Origin: JABMQB01 sp963677475
GTDB taxonomy: Bacteria; Bacteroidota; Bacteroidia; Bacteroidales; Prolixibacteraceae
Direction of reading: 5' to 3'
NCBI GenBank assembly: GCA_963677475.2
Contig: CAXXQD010000018.1
Coordinates: 186,001 to 250,000, forward strand
Length of the DNA stretch: 64,000 bases
Every line of letters begins with the position of its first letter. The first letter of the stretch is position 1. Positions 16,784-24,805 of this stretch are shown here, in pieces. The notes beneath the pieces were generated by a model. The model saw nothing but the letters and a program-made list of their open reading frames with translations. It had not been told where the DNA came from and ran no database searches. The translations under genes were made by a program, and so were the position numbers.

Positions 16784-19192
16784 TTATTCTTCCCAATTAA
16801 TTATTGTTTGTTGCCCCTTTTTTAAGTCAATTAACTTTTGCTTATCGCCATTGATCAAAGTTACTTTCCCAGCTGACCTTGCCAATACTTCAGTGCTGGT
16901 TACTTTTTTTTTGTTCCATTTAAATGAAAGTTCAAAACCACCGCGGGCACAAATTCCTTTCACTGAGCCACTTTCCCAGGCATCGGGCAATGCGGGCAAT
17001 AAATATATTTTTTCGTTGTTCGATTGCATCAACATTTCAACCACAGCAGCTGCACCTCCAAAGTTTCCGTCAATCTGAAATGGAGGATGTGCATCGAGCA
17101 GGTTAGGGTAGGTACCTCCGCCTCCGTCATACGAAGTTGTTAATCCATTTGGCTCCACATACTGCAATAATTCGCGGTACATTTTATGGGCGCGGTTACC
17201 ATCACGAAGCCGTGCCCAAAGGTTTATTCTCCATCCTTTCGACCATCCTGTGGTTTCATCCCCTTTCATTTCGAGCGAAGTTTTACAAGCCTTTGCCAAA
17301 TCAGGCGTTTCCATTGAATTTATGTGATGTCCCGGATATAAACCGAATAGGTGTGATTGGTGCCTGTGCAGCGGATCGGCATCTTCCCAATCGTAATACC
17401 ATTCCTGCAGGTTTCCTTTTTTTCCGATATTATATGGATGAAGGTCCTGACTTGTTTTATGAATTTGCTGAACGAATTCATCGTGAATGCCAAGGATTTC
17501 TGAAGCGAGAAGCACATCATTGAACAGTTCCCGAATCATTGCCAAATCAGATGTACAACCATAGGAAGTTGCACCTGCGTAGCCACCTGGAGTTAGGAAT
17601 AAATTTTCAGGAGAGGTTCCCGGTGAGGTAATCCATTTTCCATGCTCATCTTTTACCATCCATTCGAGGCAAAATTGGGCAGCACCTTTCATTAAGGGGT
17701 AAGCTTTATTTTTTAGGAATTGTTGGTCTTTGGTAAACTGATAGTGTTCCCACAAATGGGTTGAAAGCCAAACTCCACCCATATTCCATATAACCGTATT
17801 TGGGTCGTTGTTGCCAAAATCCCCCACCTGGTTGCTCATTGCCCAAATGTCAGAATTGTGGCAAGCTGCCCAGCCTCCAACCCCGTAAAAGGTACGCGCG
17901 GTTATTTTACCGGTTTCGGCAAGTCCTTCAATAAAACCAAGCAATGGTTGGTGCATCTCTGTTAAGTTTGCGATTTCCGCCAACCAGTAATTTTCCTCAA
18001 CATTGATATTCATGGTGTAGTTGCTGCTCCATGGTGGGCGCAAATGAGGGTTCCAAATACCTTGCAAGTTGGCTGGAACGTTAGGCGTTCTTGAGCTTGA
18101 AATAAGCAGGTAGCGCCCAAACTGGAAATACAATATTTCAAGGTTTTTATCTTCCAATCCCTTAGCATAACGTTTTAAACGTTCATCGGTGGGCAAATCC
18201 GGGGTGGTGGTTTCTCCAAGGTCAAAGTTTACCCTGTTAAAGAACGATTGATAATCTTCAATGTGCTTTTGTTTTAATTCCTCATAACTGCTTTTCGCCG
18301 CATGGTTTAATTGTTTAAGAGCAATTTCTTCGTTGTTTTTCCCTTCGGTTGCCGGGTTTTTGTCGTATCCGTTAAAACTTGTGGCAATCGAAACCAAAAG
18401 CACCACTTTGCTACAGCCTGATAATTCAATTGTACTATCAGTGTAGGCAATGTTTCCGTCTATATTTTTAATTTGGATCAATGAGGTAAAACGGGTTCCC
18501 CGTTCTTTGTCGAACAACACGGCATCGGGAATATCGCCCATATAGTTGGGTTCGGCATGGTATGGTGCATACCCGTTTACCACAAGGGTTTGATCGGAAG
18601 TTGTTGTTTGGTATTTTAATAGGCTTTCAAATCCAATGGAACCGTTAATAGCTTGTTTTTTAGAACTGCTTAAACGAATTGCCATTATTTGGTCAGGATG
18701 AGAAACAAAATATTCCCGTATAAATTTGATGCCATCTACTTTGTAACTGATTGTTGAAATGGCATTTGTAATATCCAGATCACGATAGTATTCCTGATAA
18801 TCTCCCTGGTGTTTAAACTTAAAAGTCAACGTTCCGAGCGGTGCAAACGATTCTGAAAAAACGCCCCTTGTTTTTTTGTTGAGGACATCCGCTAACTGAT
18901 AATCGTGGTTTTTCAATGCTTCGCGAACCAGTGGGATACTTTTATAAGCTTCAGGGTTCATGTTTGGATCTTCGGGTTCGCCCGACCAGAGTGTGGCATC
19001 GTTCAAATATATTTTATCAGAATTAACACCGCCAAATACCGACGCCCCCATTTTGCCATTACCCAGTACCAAACTTTCTTCAAAACAAGCTGCCGGTTGT
19101 TTATACCATAATTTACTTTTTGATTGGGCAATGGTAAATACATTATTCAGGAGAATACTTATAAGGATTAAAACGATCGTTTTTTTTTGCAT
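16784..19192 (-). CDS. Secreted GH95 family alpha-L-fucosidase
   Basis: 802 residues with a signal peptide (MQKKTIVLILISILLNNVFT, then IAQSK). The N-terminal beta-sandwich contains VLGNGKMGASVFGG and NDATLWSGEPEDPN. The (alpha/alpha)6 catalytic barrel contains NLQGIWNPHLRPPWSSNYTMNINVE, a diagnostic GH95 block, then WSKGWRINLWARLRDGNRAH and HPPFQIDGNFGGAA. These enzymes invert the anomeric centre of alpha-1,2-linked L-fucose (some act on L-galactose) on plant, algal or host glycans. Length is normal. No SusCD or fucose-use genes adjoin it, so it is an isolated CAZyme. Confidence 0.92.
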   Translation of the reverse strand: MQKKTIVLILISILLNNVFTIAQSKSKLWYKQPAACFEESLVLGNGKMGASVFGGVNSDKIYLNDATLWSGEPEDPNMNPEAYKSIPLVREALKNHDYQLADVLNKKTRGVFSESFAPLGTLTFKFKHQGDYQEYYRDLDITNAISTISYKVDGIKFIREYFVSHPDQIMAIRLSSSKKQAINGSIGFESLLKYQTTTSDQTLVVNGYAPYHAEPNYMGDIPDAVLFDKERGTRFTSLIQIKNIDGNIAYTDSTIELSGCSKVVLLVSIATSFNGYDKNPATEGKNNEEIALKQLNHAAKSSYEELKQKHIEDYQSFFNRVNFDLGETTTPDLPTDERLKRYAKGLEDKNLEILYFQFGRYLLISSSRTPNVPANLQGIWNPHLRPPWSSNYTMNINVEENYWLAEIANLTEMHQPLLGFIEGLAETGKITARTFYGVGGWAACHNSDIWAMSNQVGDFGNNDPNTVIWNMGGVWLSTHLWEHYQFTKDQQFLKNKAYPLMKGAAQFCLEWMVKDEHGKWITSPGTSPENLFLTPGGYAGATSYGCTSDLAMIRELFNDVLLASEILGIHDEFVQQIHKTSQDLHPYNIGKKGNLQEWYYDWEDADPLHRHQSHLFGLYPGHHINSMETPDLAKACKTSLEMKGDETTGWSKGWRINLWARLRDGNRAHKMYRELLQYVEPNGLTTSYDGGGGTYPNLLDAHPPFQIDGNFGGAAAVVEMLMQSNNEKIYLLPALPDAWESGSVKGICARGGFELSFKWNKKKVTSTEVLARSAGKVTLINGDKQKLIDLKKGQQTIINWEE

Positions 19193-19298
19193 ATTTTTTC
19201 TTTGTTTAGGTCAATCCTAAATTTGTAAAGCAGGTTGATAATTTTGGAACATAAACAGTACGGTATGTTTTTTTTATCGAATTCTAAGCTGGGATAGA

Positions 19299-20369
19299 TC
19301 ATTTCTCAATTTTTGAGTTCATTAAAAGACCTATCATTTTATAGAAATCACTTTTTTCATATGTATACTCTTTTTCGGTATCAACACGATGTACCAAGAC
19401 CATGTTACGTGCCGGATAAATTGCCAGTAAATGAATTCCAACCCCTGTGTGATAGAAAGACACTACCTTTTTTTTATCATCCGATAACCTGAGTTTCCAT
19501 AGCATTCCATATCCCAAATTATAGTCATCATCGTAAATGGCAGTTGGTGAAGTGCTTGCTTCAATCCAGTCTTGGGGAATAATCTGTTTACCGTTCCATT
19601 TCCCTTTATTTAAATATAGTTGTCCATAAAGTGCTAAATCCCTGGTCGACATCCTAAAATGGTAGGCCGGATAGTTTGATTTACTTTTTTCGTATTGATA
19701 AAATCCATCTGTTTTAGGTAGTTCAACATTTTCTGCCTCACCGTCAATTTTTACATAGTTCCCTTTGTAGTCTGACATTCCGATTGGTAACGCAATTTCA
19801 TTTAGAAAGAGGTCGTAAATACTTTCTCCGGTTTGTTGTTCGAGGATTGCTCCCAGGGTATTAAAGTCCCAATTGTTATAGTAGTATTGCTCACCTGGAT
19901 TCGATGAATTTCTTGGTGGAAGGCTGTTGATCATGCCTTGCGACATTGCTGCGGCCGGATGGTAAATCCCCGATTGCGATTTTAGCAAATCAGCAATTCG
20001 TGCATTTTGTTCAAGGTTAGAAAGTAAAGATACATCCTGGATTCCCATTTCTTTCATAGTCATGGAAGTATCTATTTTACCTTGTTCAACCGCAATCCCG
20101 ATTAACGAATTTAACAAGCATTTTCGAACGGAATGGATGAGGCGCTTTTTTGCCGTATTCCCATATTCAAAAATAAGTTCACCATCCACTAAAATAAGCA
20201 ACGATGAAGTACCGCTTTTTTCTAAAAAAGCTTTTAATGTATCGAGTTTTGCTGACGAATATCCCTTTGATTCAGGAGGGGAATAGTTAAAAGTCTTTTT
20301 TACGGAATTTGTGCAACTAATGGCAAAAATAAATAGCGCAATAAAAATTAAGGTCTTAAATATTCTCAT
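19299..20369 (-). CDS. Serine hydrolase (beta-lactamase/class C type) lipoprotein
   Basis: 356 residues. The N-terminus carries a lipobox ending at C19 (FAISC), so it is a predicted lipoprotein. The catalytic SxxK motif appears as SVRK (about residue 82) after LLILVDGELIFEYG. The Y-x-N element appears in YYYNNWDFNTLG, and a GIHLLAIYP region stands where the KTG-like strand would be. The fold is that of class C beta-lactamases, DD-peptidases and esterases; the substrate is unknown. Gaps of 106 bp and 89 bp on either side suggest its own transcript. Confidence 0.85.
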   Translation of the reverse strand: MRIFKTLIFIALFIFAISCTNSVKKTFNYSPPESKGYSSAKLDTLKAFLEKSGTSSLLILVDGELIFEYGNTAKKRLIHSVRKCLLNSLIGIAVEQGKIDTSMTMKEMGIQDVSLLSNLEQNARIADLLKSQSGIYHPAAAMSQGMINSLPPRNSSNPGEQYYYNNWDFNTLGAILEQQTGESIYDLFLNEIALPIGMSDYKGNYVKIDGEAENVELPKTDGFYQYEKSKSNYPAYHFRMSTRDLALYGQLYLNKGKWNGKQIIPQDWIEASTSPTAIYDDDYNLGYGMLWKLRLSDDKKKVVSFYHTGVGIHLLAIYPARNMVLVHRVDTEKEYTYEKSDFYKMIGLLMNSKIEK

Positions 20370-20458
20370 GATCTGTGTAAATTCTTTGGAAACTGTGAAA
20401 AGCTGAATTTACAAATTAATTTGATTTTTCGATTTGGCTTGCTGCGTAATTGCGGGAT

Positions 20459-20902
20459 TTATAAGTTTTTCTTTAGATAAATCATGTCAATCAGTTGAAT
20501 TCCATCTTCAAACATTGGGTGGTCGTAATTATCTGTGAAGAAATTCTTGATGATATGGGATTTTTCAAAGCCACAATTTTCATAAAATGAGATTATTGCC
20601 GGGGTTTCTCCTGTTCCTACGAGCATCGTTTTAAAGTTGTTTTTGTAATAATCTGAAATATACTTAATGAGTGCGCTGGCATATCCTTGTCCCTGGTATT
20701 TCTCGTAGGTTGCTATGTTCTTTAATTCACAGGTATCGCCGTCTATTGCTGCGACCACACATGTGGTTTTCAGGTCATTATCAAATAAGGCAAACAAATC
20801 GCCATTATCCAAATACTTGTCAATCATTTCTTCTGACTCGTCTGCCAATAGCAATAGGTCAAGGAACTGCTTTTTGTTATTGGTAATTTTTTCTATTCTC
20901 AT
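20459..20902 (-). CDS. GNAT-family N-acetyltransferase
   Basis: 147 residues. The acetyl-CoA pyrophosphate loop is visible as YQGQGYASALI (motif A, about residues 69-79) after the CELKNIATYEKY strand, with VGTGETPAIISFYENCGFEKS as the C-terminal motif B region. The acceptor is unknown. It stands at the edge of the AT-rich accessory region; a hairpin repeat (20935-20960) lies just upstream of its start. Confidence 0.85.
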   Translation of the reverse strand: MRIEKITNNKKQFLDLLLLADESEEMIDKYLDNGDLFALFDNDLKTTCVVAAIDGDTCELKNIATYEKYQGQGYASALIKYISDYYKNNFKTMLVGTGETPAIISFYENCGFEKSHIIKNFFTDNYDHPMFEDGIQLIDMIYLKKNL

Positions 20903-20934
20903 GAAATTTGGCTTTGTTTTCTACTGATGGTTAG

Positions 20935-20960
20935 AACCTCCGAATTGCATTCGGAGCAGG
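20935..20960. repeat. Intergenic hairpin (REP-like)
   Basis: CTCCGAA and TTCGGAG form a 7-bp perfect stem around TTGCA, with partially pairing AAC/CAGG arms outside. It lies between the GNAT gene and the YdeI-like gene, without a T-run. It resembles the short dispersed palindromes common in Bacteroidota intergenic DNA. Confidence 0.45.
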
Positions 20961-21072
20961 TTATGCTTTTCTTCCGTCTTCAGGCTTCTATCTTCCCGCA
21001 AATCATAATTTTAATTATCGAATTTCACTCGGATTCCTAAAAACTATGTATTTCAAGTTAATAGTGGTTTTT

Positions 21073-21639
21073 TCAATAATATTTTTCAATTCCCCCAAAG
21101 CCTTTTATCATTTTGTTCTCTTTGGTTTTGCTAATGAAATTATTCAGGCGTTTCTCAAATTCCTCCGGCCTTTTTCTGGCACTTTCGATATATGCAACCC
21201 TGATCCGTTTATAGGGTTCAGACATTTTCTGGTAATTTTCCCAGGTATTTTTATCTGCTTTTAATTTCTCAATAATATCTCCCGGAAAAACAAATTCTTC
21301 ATTCGCTATTTTTTCTACGTGTTTAACTACAGACTTGTGAACCAGGTTATTTCCCAACAACCATTTAAGACGTTCTTTATTGGGCTGGGAATAAGTGGAG
21401 TTTTTTCTTCTTTTACAGAAGCGTTGTATGGACGTTTCCTTATTGAGTGATTTAATTGTGGTGTCAATCCATCCAAAACACAAGGCTTCCTCCACTGAAT
21501 CGTTGTACAAAATCCTCTTTTTTCCTGTTTCTTTTTTTGGGTATTCCAACCAAATATCATCCCTTGTCTCAAAATTGTTTTCGAGCCATTTTCTCCATTC
21601 CTGTCTGCTTGTAAAATATTTGGTTTCTTGTTTTGTCAT
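21073..21639 (-). CDS. YdeI/OmpD-associated family protein
   Basis: 188 residues from the ATG at 21639; the frame is open to 21741, but MTKQETKYFTSRQEWRKWL is the family start. Matching blocks are DDIWLEYPKKETGKKRILYNDSVE (a long strand and helix), EALCFGWIDTTIKSL and RFCKRRKNSTYSQPNKER, followed by a helical tail with ARKRPEEFEKRLNNFISKTKEN. The biochemical function is unknown; relatives are small cytosolic proteins, some reported as stress- or antimicrobial-peptide-linked. A palindromic element (21771-21783) lies between it and the dam-type gene upstream, at the left edge of the defence-like cluster. Confidence 0.8.
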   Translation of the reverse strand: MTKQETKYFTSRQEWRKWLENNFETRDDIWLEYPKKETGKKRILYNDSVEEALCFGWIDTTIKSLNKETSIQRFCKRRKNSTYSQPNKERLKWLLGNNLVHKSVVKHVEKIANEEFVFPGDIIEKLKADKNTWENYQKMSEPYKRIRVAYIESARKRPEEFEKRLNNFISKTKENKMIKGFGGIEKYY

Positions 21640-21770
21640 TTTATTGATTTCTGAACGAAAAACTATAAGTAACGTTAGGGAATTTGGAACCTCTAGCCTG
21701 TCGTTTGGACCTCTGAACTGGGTAAAAGTACCAAAACTCACAACCCATTGAAATCCCTATGGAATAAAAA

Positions 21771-21791
21771 ATGTTAGGTAACAGCGTTAAT
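21771..21791. repeat. Palindromic element at left edge of the five-gene accessory operon
   Basis: TGTTAGGTAACA is a perfect 5-bp inverted repeat around GG, followed by GCGTTAA and a T-run. On the minus strand ACCTAAC stands about 60 bp after the dam-type stop codon and fits the RYYYAAC half-site consensus of attC sites. The full attC partner half was not found. Confidence 0.35.
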
Positions 21792-21838
21792 TTTTTAATG
21801 AAATCATGCTAGATATATTCATATTTATATATTGAGGC

Positions 21839-22732
21839 TTAATGCTTTTTAGCAAAAACTTGCTTGTTTGTTGTCTTTGTGGAATTAGCGAATGATTTTT
21901 GTAACGAATAAATGGTAGCAATATTAGAAAATAAGAATTCATTTACTCTGCCTCTTTTTGCTTTTAATCCACCGATTGATGAACCTCTAGTCAATTCAAC
22001 AACATATGAATCTTGGTTAAAAATCTCAAATATTTTTTCATGCGCTGCATTAGTTAAAACGTAAAATGCTCCAATTTTATCAATACAATCTATTACTTCC
22101 TTAAGTCTATATTGGTCACTAAGAGAAAATAATTTTTTATTATACTTAATAAAACCATTCTTATTGTGAGAAACTGTATATGGTGGATCTAAAAAAACAA
22201 AATCATTTCTTTGGACATTATCTAAAATACGCTCAAAATCGCCTGAAAAAAGAATGCTATTTTGCAAAGCTTCCATACTCTGCCTCAGATGATCTTCATT
22301 AAAAACTTTCTTAGAACGGAAGCCATAAGGCACATTATACTCACCATTTAAATTTACTCTGTAAATACCATTAAATGAAGTTTGATTCAAATAGATAAAC
22401 TGAGCGGCTCTTTTAAACTTATCCTCAAATTTCAGTTTTCTAATTCTATAATAATCAATTTCTGTATTACTAAATTGTTTTAATTCTTGAATTACAGTTA
22501 AATAATTTTCTTTTATTGCTGAATAGGTTTCTATCAAATTTGAATTTGAGTCCGATAAAAATGATGTATTTGATGGTGTCAGGTTAAAAAAGATTGAAGC
22601 ACCTCCTAAAAAGGGTTCATGATAATTATTATAATCTTCAATTCTTATAATTGTTTTAATATGATTTTTCAACCAGTTTTTTCCACCAGCCCATCTTAAA
22701 AAAGGTTCAATATTTTTTCTTTCACCTACCAT
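21839..22732 (-). CDS. DNA adenine methylase (D12/Dam class)
   Basis: 297 residues from the ATG at 22732 (2 bp after the upstream stop); a TTG at 22744 is a poorer start. Motif I FLRWAGGK (about residues 11-18) binds AdoMet, motif IV is DPPY (182-185, in FVFLDPPYTV) and the target-recognition segment lies between, with SFNGIYRVN. This is an N6-adenine methyltransferase of the Dam/DpnM alpha class, and the recognition sequence is unknown. It is last in the five-gene operon. A Dam-type enzyme with no recognisable endonuclease partner could mark self DNA for the SIR2 or HARE proteins. AT content is high, like its neighbours. Confidence 0.9.
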   Translation of the reverse strand: MVGERKNIEPFLRWAGGKNWLKNHIKTIIRIEDYNNYHEPFLGGASIFFNLTPSNTSFLSDSNSNLIETYSAIKENYLTVIQELKQFSNTEIDYYRIRKLKFEDKFKRAAQFIYLNQTSFNGIYRVNLNGEYNVPYGFRSKKVFNEDHLRQSMEALQNSILFSGDFERILDNVQRNDFVFLDPPYTVSHNKNGFIKYNKKLFSLSDQYRLKEVIDCIDKIGAFYVLTNAAHEKIFEIFNQDSYVVELTRGSSIGGLKAKRGRVNEFLFSNIATIYSLQKSFANSTKTTNKQVFAKKH

Positions 22733-22734
22733 AA

Positions 22735-23358
22735 TTAACTCCAAAATTCATCAATTGGTTTCGACTTTATAAATTCTAGAAATTTAATCATTGCCTTTGC
22801 TGATTGAGAATAGTGTATTAATTTATAATCTAATCCCTTTTGTTCAACTATCTCAGCATATGTGAGATTTAATGTTGAATCTGGTATAAAAATCGTATCC
22901 CAATAAAATTTGCGATTACCCTTTGGAGTATCTGATAAAATTCCAGAAGTTTCACCTGTGAAGGTTTTTACCTCTTTGCCATTACAATACGCAATAACTG
23001 CTTTTGCTACAACTTGCAATCCTTGTGAATTTGTTTCAGTTAGAAAATCATCACCCAATGTATTCCAAAGTGGTTTTGTCAAACCTCCTGGATAATTTCT
23101 AGCACTATATTTATTAAAGATTAAACCAGCATGTTCTACTATGCAGGGGATTTTTAATATATTATATGCTTCACGAACTTCATGGACTACCATTTTTTCA
23201 ATATCAACTTCTAATCTTTCAGGTATATTCAATTGTTTTAAATTGAAATTAAATTGGTCTTTTACCTTTGATTTATCTGGTAATTTACAATTATCAAGAA
23301 ACACTTTGTTTTCTTCTATTTTAAAATCGCTACTTGTGACGTAATTTACGTTAATCAT
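22735..23358 (-). CDS. HAM1/ITPase-like (non-canonical NTP pyrophosphatase fold) protein, divergent
   Basis: 207 residues. The HAM1 fold is indicated by the N-terminal strand NVNYVTSSDFK, the central VEHAGLIF (74-81), YPGGLTKPLW (89-98), and FTGETSGILSDTPKG with FYWDTIFIPD (133-160, the usual G-WDPIF block). Canonical enzymes have VED(T/S) at the central site; here the general-base Asp is His (H76) and the Thr/Ser is Ala, so activity or specificity is probably altered. It lies between the SIR2 and dam genes with 3- and 2-bp gaps. As part of the operon it may hydrolyse or sense modified nucleotides. Fold call good, function open. Confidence 0.7.
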   Translation of the reverse strand: MINVNYVTSSDFKIEENKVFLDNCKLPDKSKVKDQFNFNLKQLNIPERLEVDIEKMVVHEVREAYNILKIPCIVEHAGLIFNKYSARNYPGGLTKPLWNTLGDDFLTETNSQGLQVVAKAVIAYCNGKEVKTFTGETSGILSDTPKGNRKFYWDTIFIPDSTLNLTYAEIVEQKGLDYKLIHYSQSAKAMIKFLEFIKSKPIDEFWS

Positions 23359-23361
23359 AAT

Positions 23362-24195
23362 TTAACTTTTTATATGTTTAAGTAAATCGGAAATAAAAGT
23401 TGTTAGGTCATCTGTCTCAGCAGAAATGATTTCAATATCTCTTGCCCTAAATAGTTTTTTCTCAAACTGTGATGGATGTTTGACTACAATATATGCCCTC
23501 GGTATTGTAATTCCATTATTCTTTTTAAATTGTTCGGTAATTGACCGAAATAAATATGCCACATTTGGATCTCGAAAACTATAACCTACAAATAACACCG
23601 TTCTGTTTAATAAATCAGATTTAAATCTATAATCTAATTCAGTTGATAAAGAAAGCCGTTTTTCATAATCAGCTTCGGAAAGCACCAACATGTCCGTGTT
23701 ATTAAGGTCTCCATGAAATTTAATAATTTCACATTCACCGTTAACATTCTGGCACATATCATGTTCTTTGACAATTACTTTGTTGTCTCTTCCTAATAAT
23801 TTGAAAGCATCTTCAAGAAATGTATCGAAATTTGTAGTATAAAAAGTTTTACAATTTTCTAATTCCATAAGATTTTGATGAATAATGGAATTTTTCAAAG
23901 CATCTTCGGGCGGATAAACTTCACGTAATAACCAATTTGTCAATTCAGATGTATTGTTATTTTTAACGAGACGGAAGTATTCCAATATTTGCAAATCAGT
24001 TCCCCTTGCTCTTAATAAATCTGGCTCTTTGAAATCAATTAATTGAGCAGCTTTATTGACTAATTCTGTCCAAGATGGGCCTCGTTTTGTTTCTTTGCCA
24101 TTAGTCCAATTGACTGACATTGAAACACCAGCTCCGATAAAAGGAAGAAGTCTACCTTGTCGATAGACCGTTTTTAATTCATTAGGAAAGCTCAT
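23362..24195 (-). CDS. SIR2-family NAD-binding protein (SIR2_2-like, defence type)
   Basis: 277 residues. The Rossmann NAD site is clear: LLPFIGAGVSMS (GAGxS at 21-25), TTNFD (120-124, with the Asn of the sirtuin site), KFHGD (159-163, His161 at the catalytic position) and VGYSFRDPN (203-211). There is no zinc-binding Cys quartet, so it resembles the bacterial SIR2-like NADase effectors of anti-phage systems rather than protein deacetylases. Its start overlaps the methyltransferase stop by 14 bp. The likely role is NAD+ depletion on infection, triggered through operon partners. This is inferred from the family, not from visible regulators. Confidence 0.85.
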   Translation of the reverse strand: MSFPNELKTVYRQGRLLPFIGAGVSMSVNWTNGKETKRGPSWTELVNKAAQLIDFKEPDLLRARGTDLQILEYFRLVKNNNTSELTNWLLREVYPPEDALKNSIIHQNLMELENCKTFYTTNFDTFLEDAFKLLGRDNKVIVKEHDMCQNVNGECEIIKFHGDLNNTDMLVLSEADYEKRLSLSTELDYRFKSDLLNRTVLFVGYSFRDPNVAYLFRSITEQFKKNNGITIPRAYIVVKHPSQFEKKLFRARDIEIISAETDDLTTFISDLLKHIKS

Positions 24196-24805
24196 TTTTC
24201 TTAATAATTAATCTTGTCATTGAATGCATATGAGGTATATTATTATGAGGATGAGTCTCAAATAAATCTTCATCAGATTCAAAGACTATTTGGTGATCTT
24301 TGAAATAAGTTATATAGTCACTATGATTTAAAAGTAATGGATTAAAACCTGGATGGGCAGATAAATTATGTTTTCTCGAATTAAATGCGCAAAGGATTAA
24401 AAAACCTCCATCGACTAAAGAATTTAAACAACTATCAATTATTTTTCCCACTTGATTTTTGTTTTCAAAACAATGAAAAAGACCATAAGAAATTATAATA
24501 TCATAATTGTTGGGGATATAATTTATACTTTTTACATCACATTGTTCAAGGTTTATACGAAGTGAATCAACTAATTTTGTTTTAGCATTTGAAATAGCAT
24601 ACTCTGAGATATCAAATGCGTCAATAACACAGCCTTTTTTAGCTAAGTATATTGAATTTTTAGCTTCACCACACCCTAAATCAAGGGCTTTTAAACCATT
24701 ATAATTTTTTACTATATCATCGAGTTTTAATATTAGGCTACCAGGGGTATCACCCCAAAAACTTTGACAAGTTTTGTAACCTATGTCATAACCGCCATCT
24801 TTCAT
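24182..24805 (-). CDS. Class I SAM-dependent methyltransferase (TehB-like)
   Basis: 207 residues. Motif I ALDLGCGEAKN (about 40-50) binds AdoMet, followed by DAFDISEYAI (acidic residue at the end of strand 2), NLEQCDVKSI, and YDIIISYGLFHCF (motif IV region), with GGFLILCAF later. The substrate is not evident. The HFE-type layout resembles small-molecule or thiopurine/tellurite methyltransferases, not DNA methylases, since no NPPY/DPPY is present. It overlaps its upstream neighbour by 4 bp (ATGA) and its downstream neighbour by 14 bp, so it is tightly coupled to the HARE/Nudix/kinase and SIR2 genes. Confidence 0.8.
   Translation of the reverse strand: MKDGGYDIGYKTCQSFWGDTPGSLILKLDDIVKNYNGLKALDLGCGEAKNSIYLAKKGCVIDAFDISEYAISNAKTKLVDSLRINLEQCDVKSINYIPNNYDIIISYGLFHCFENKNQVGKIIDSCLNSLVDGGFLILCAFNSRKHNLSAHPGFNPLLLNHSDYITYFKDHQIVFESDEDLFETHPHNNIPHMHSMTRLIIKKNELS

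Noticed and set aside
21839..22732. Restriction-modification system
   Set aside because: No restriction endonuclease motif (for example PD-D/ExK with a target-recognition gene) was recognised beside the Dam-type methylase; the SIR2 gene has no nuclease domain.
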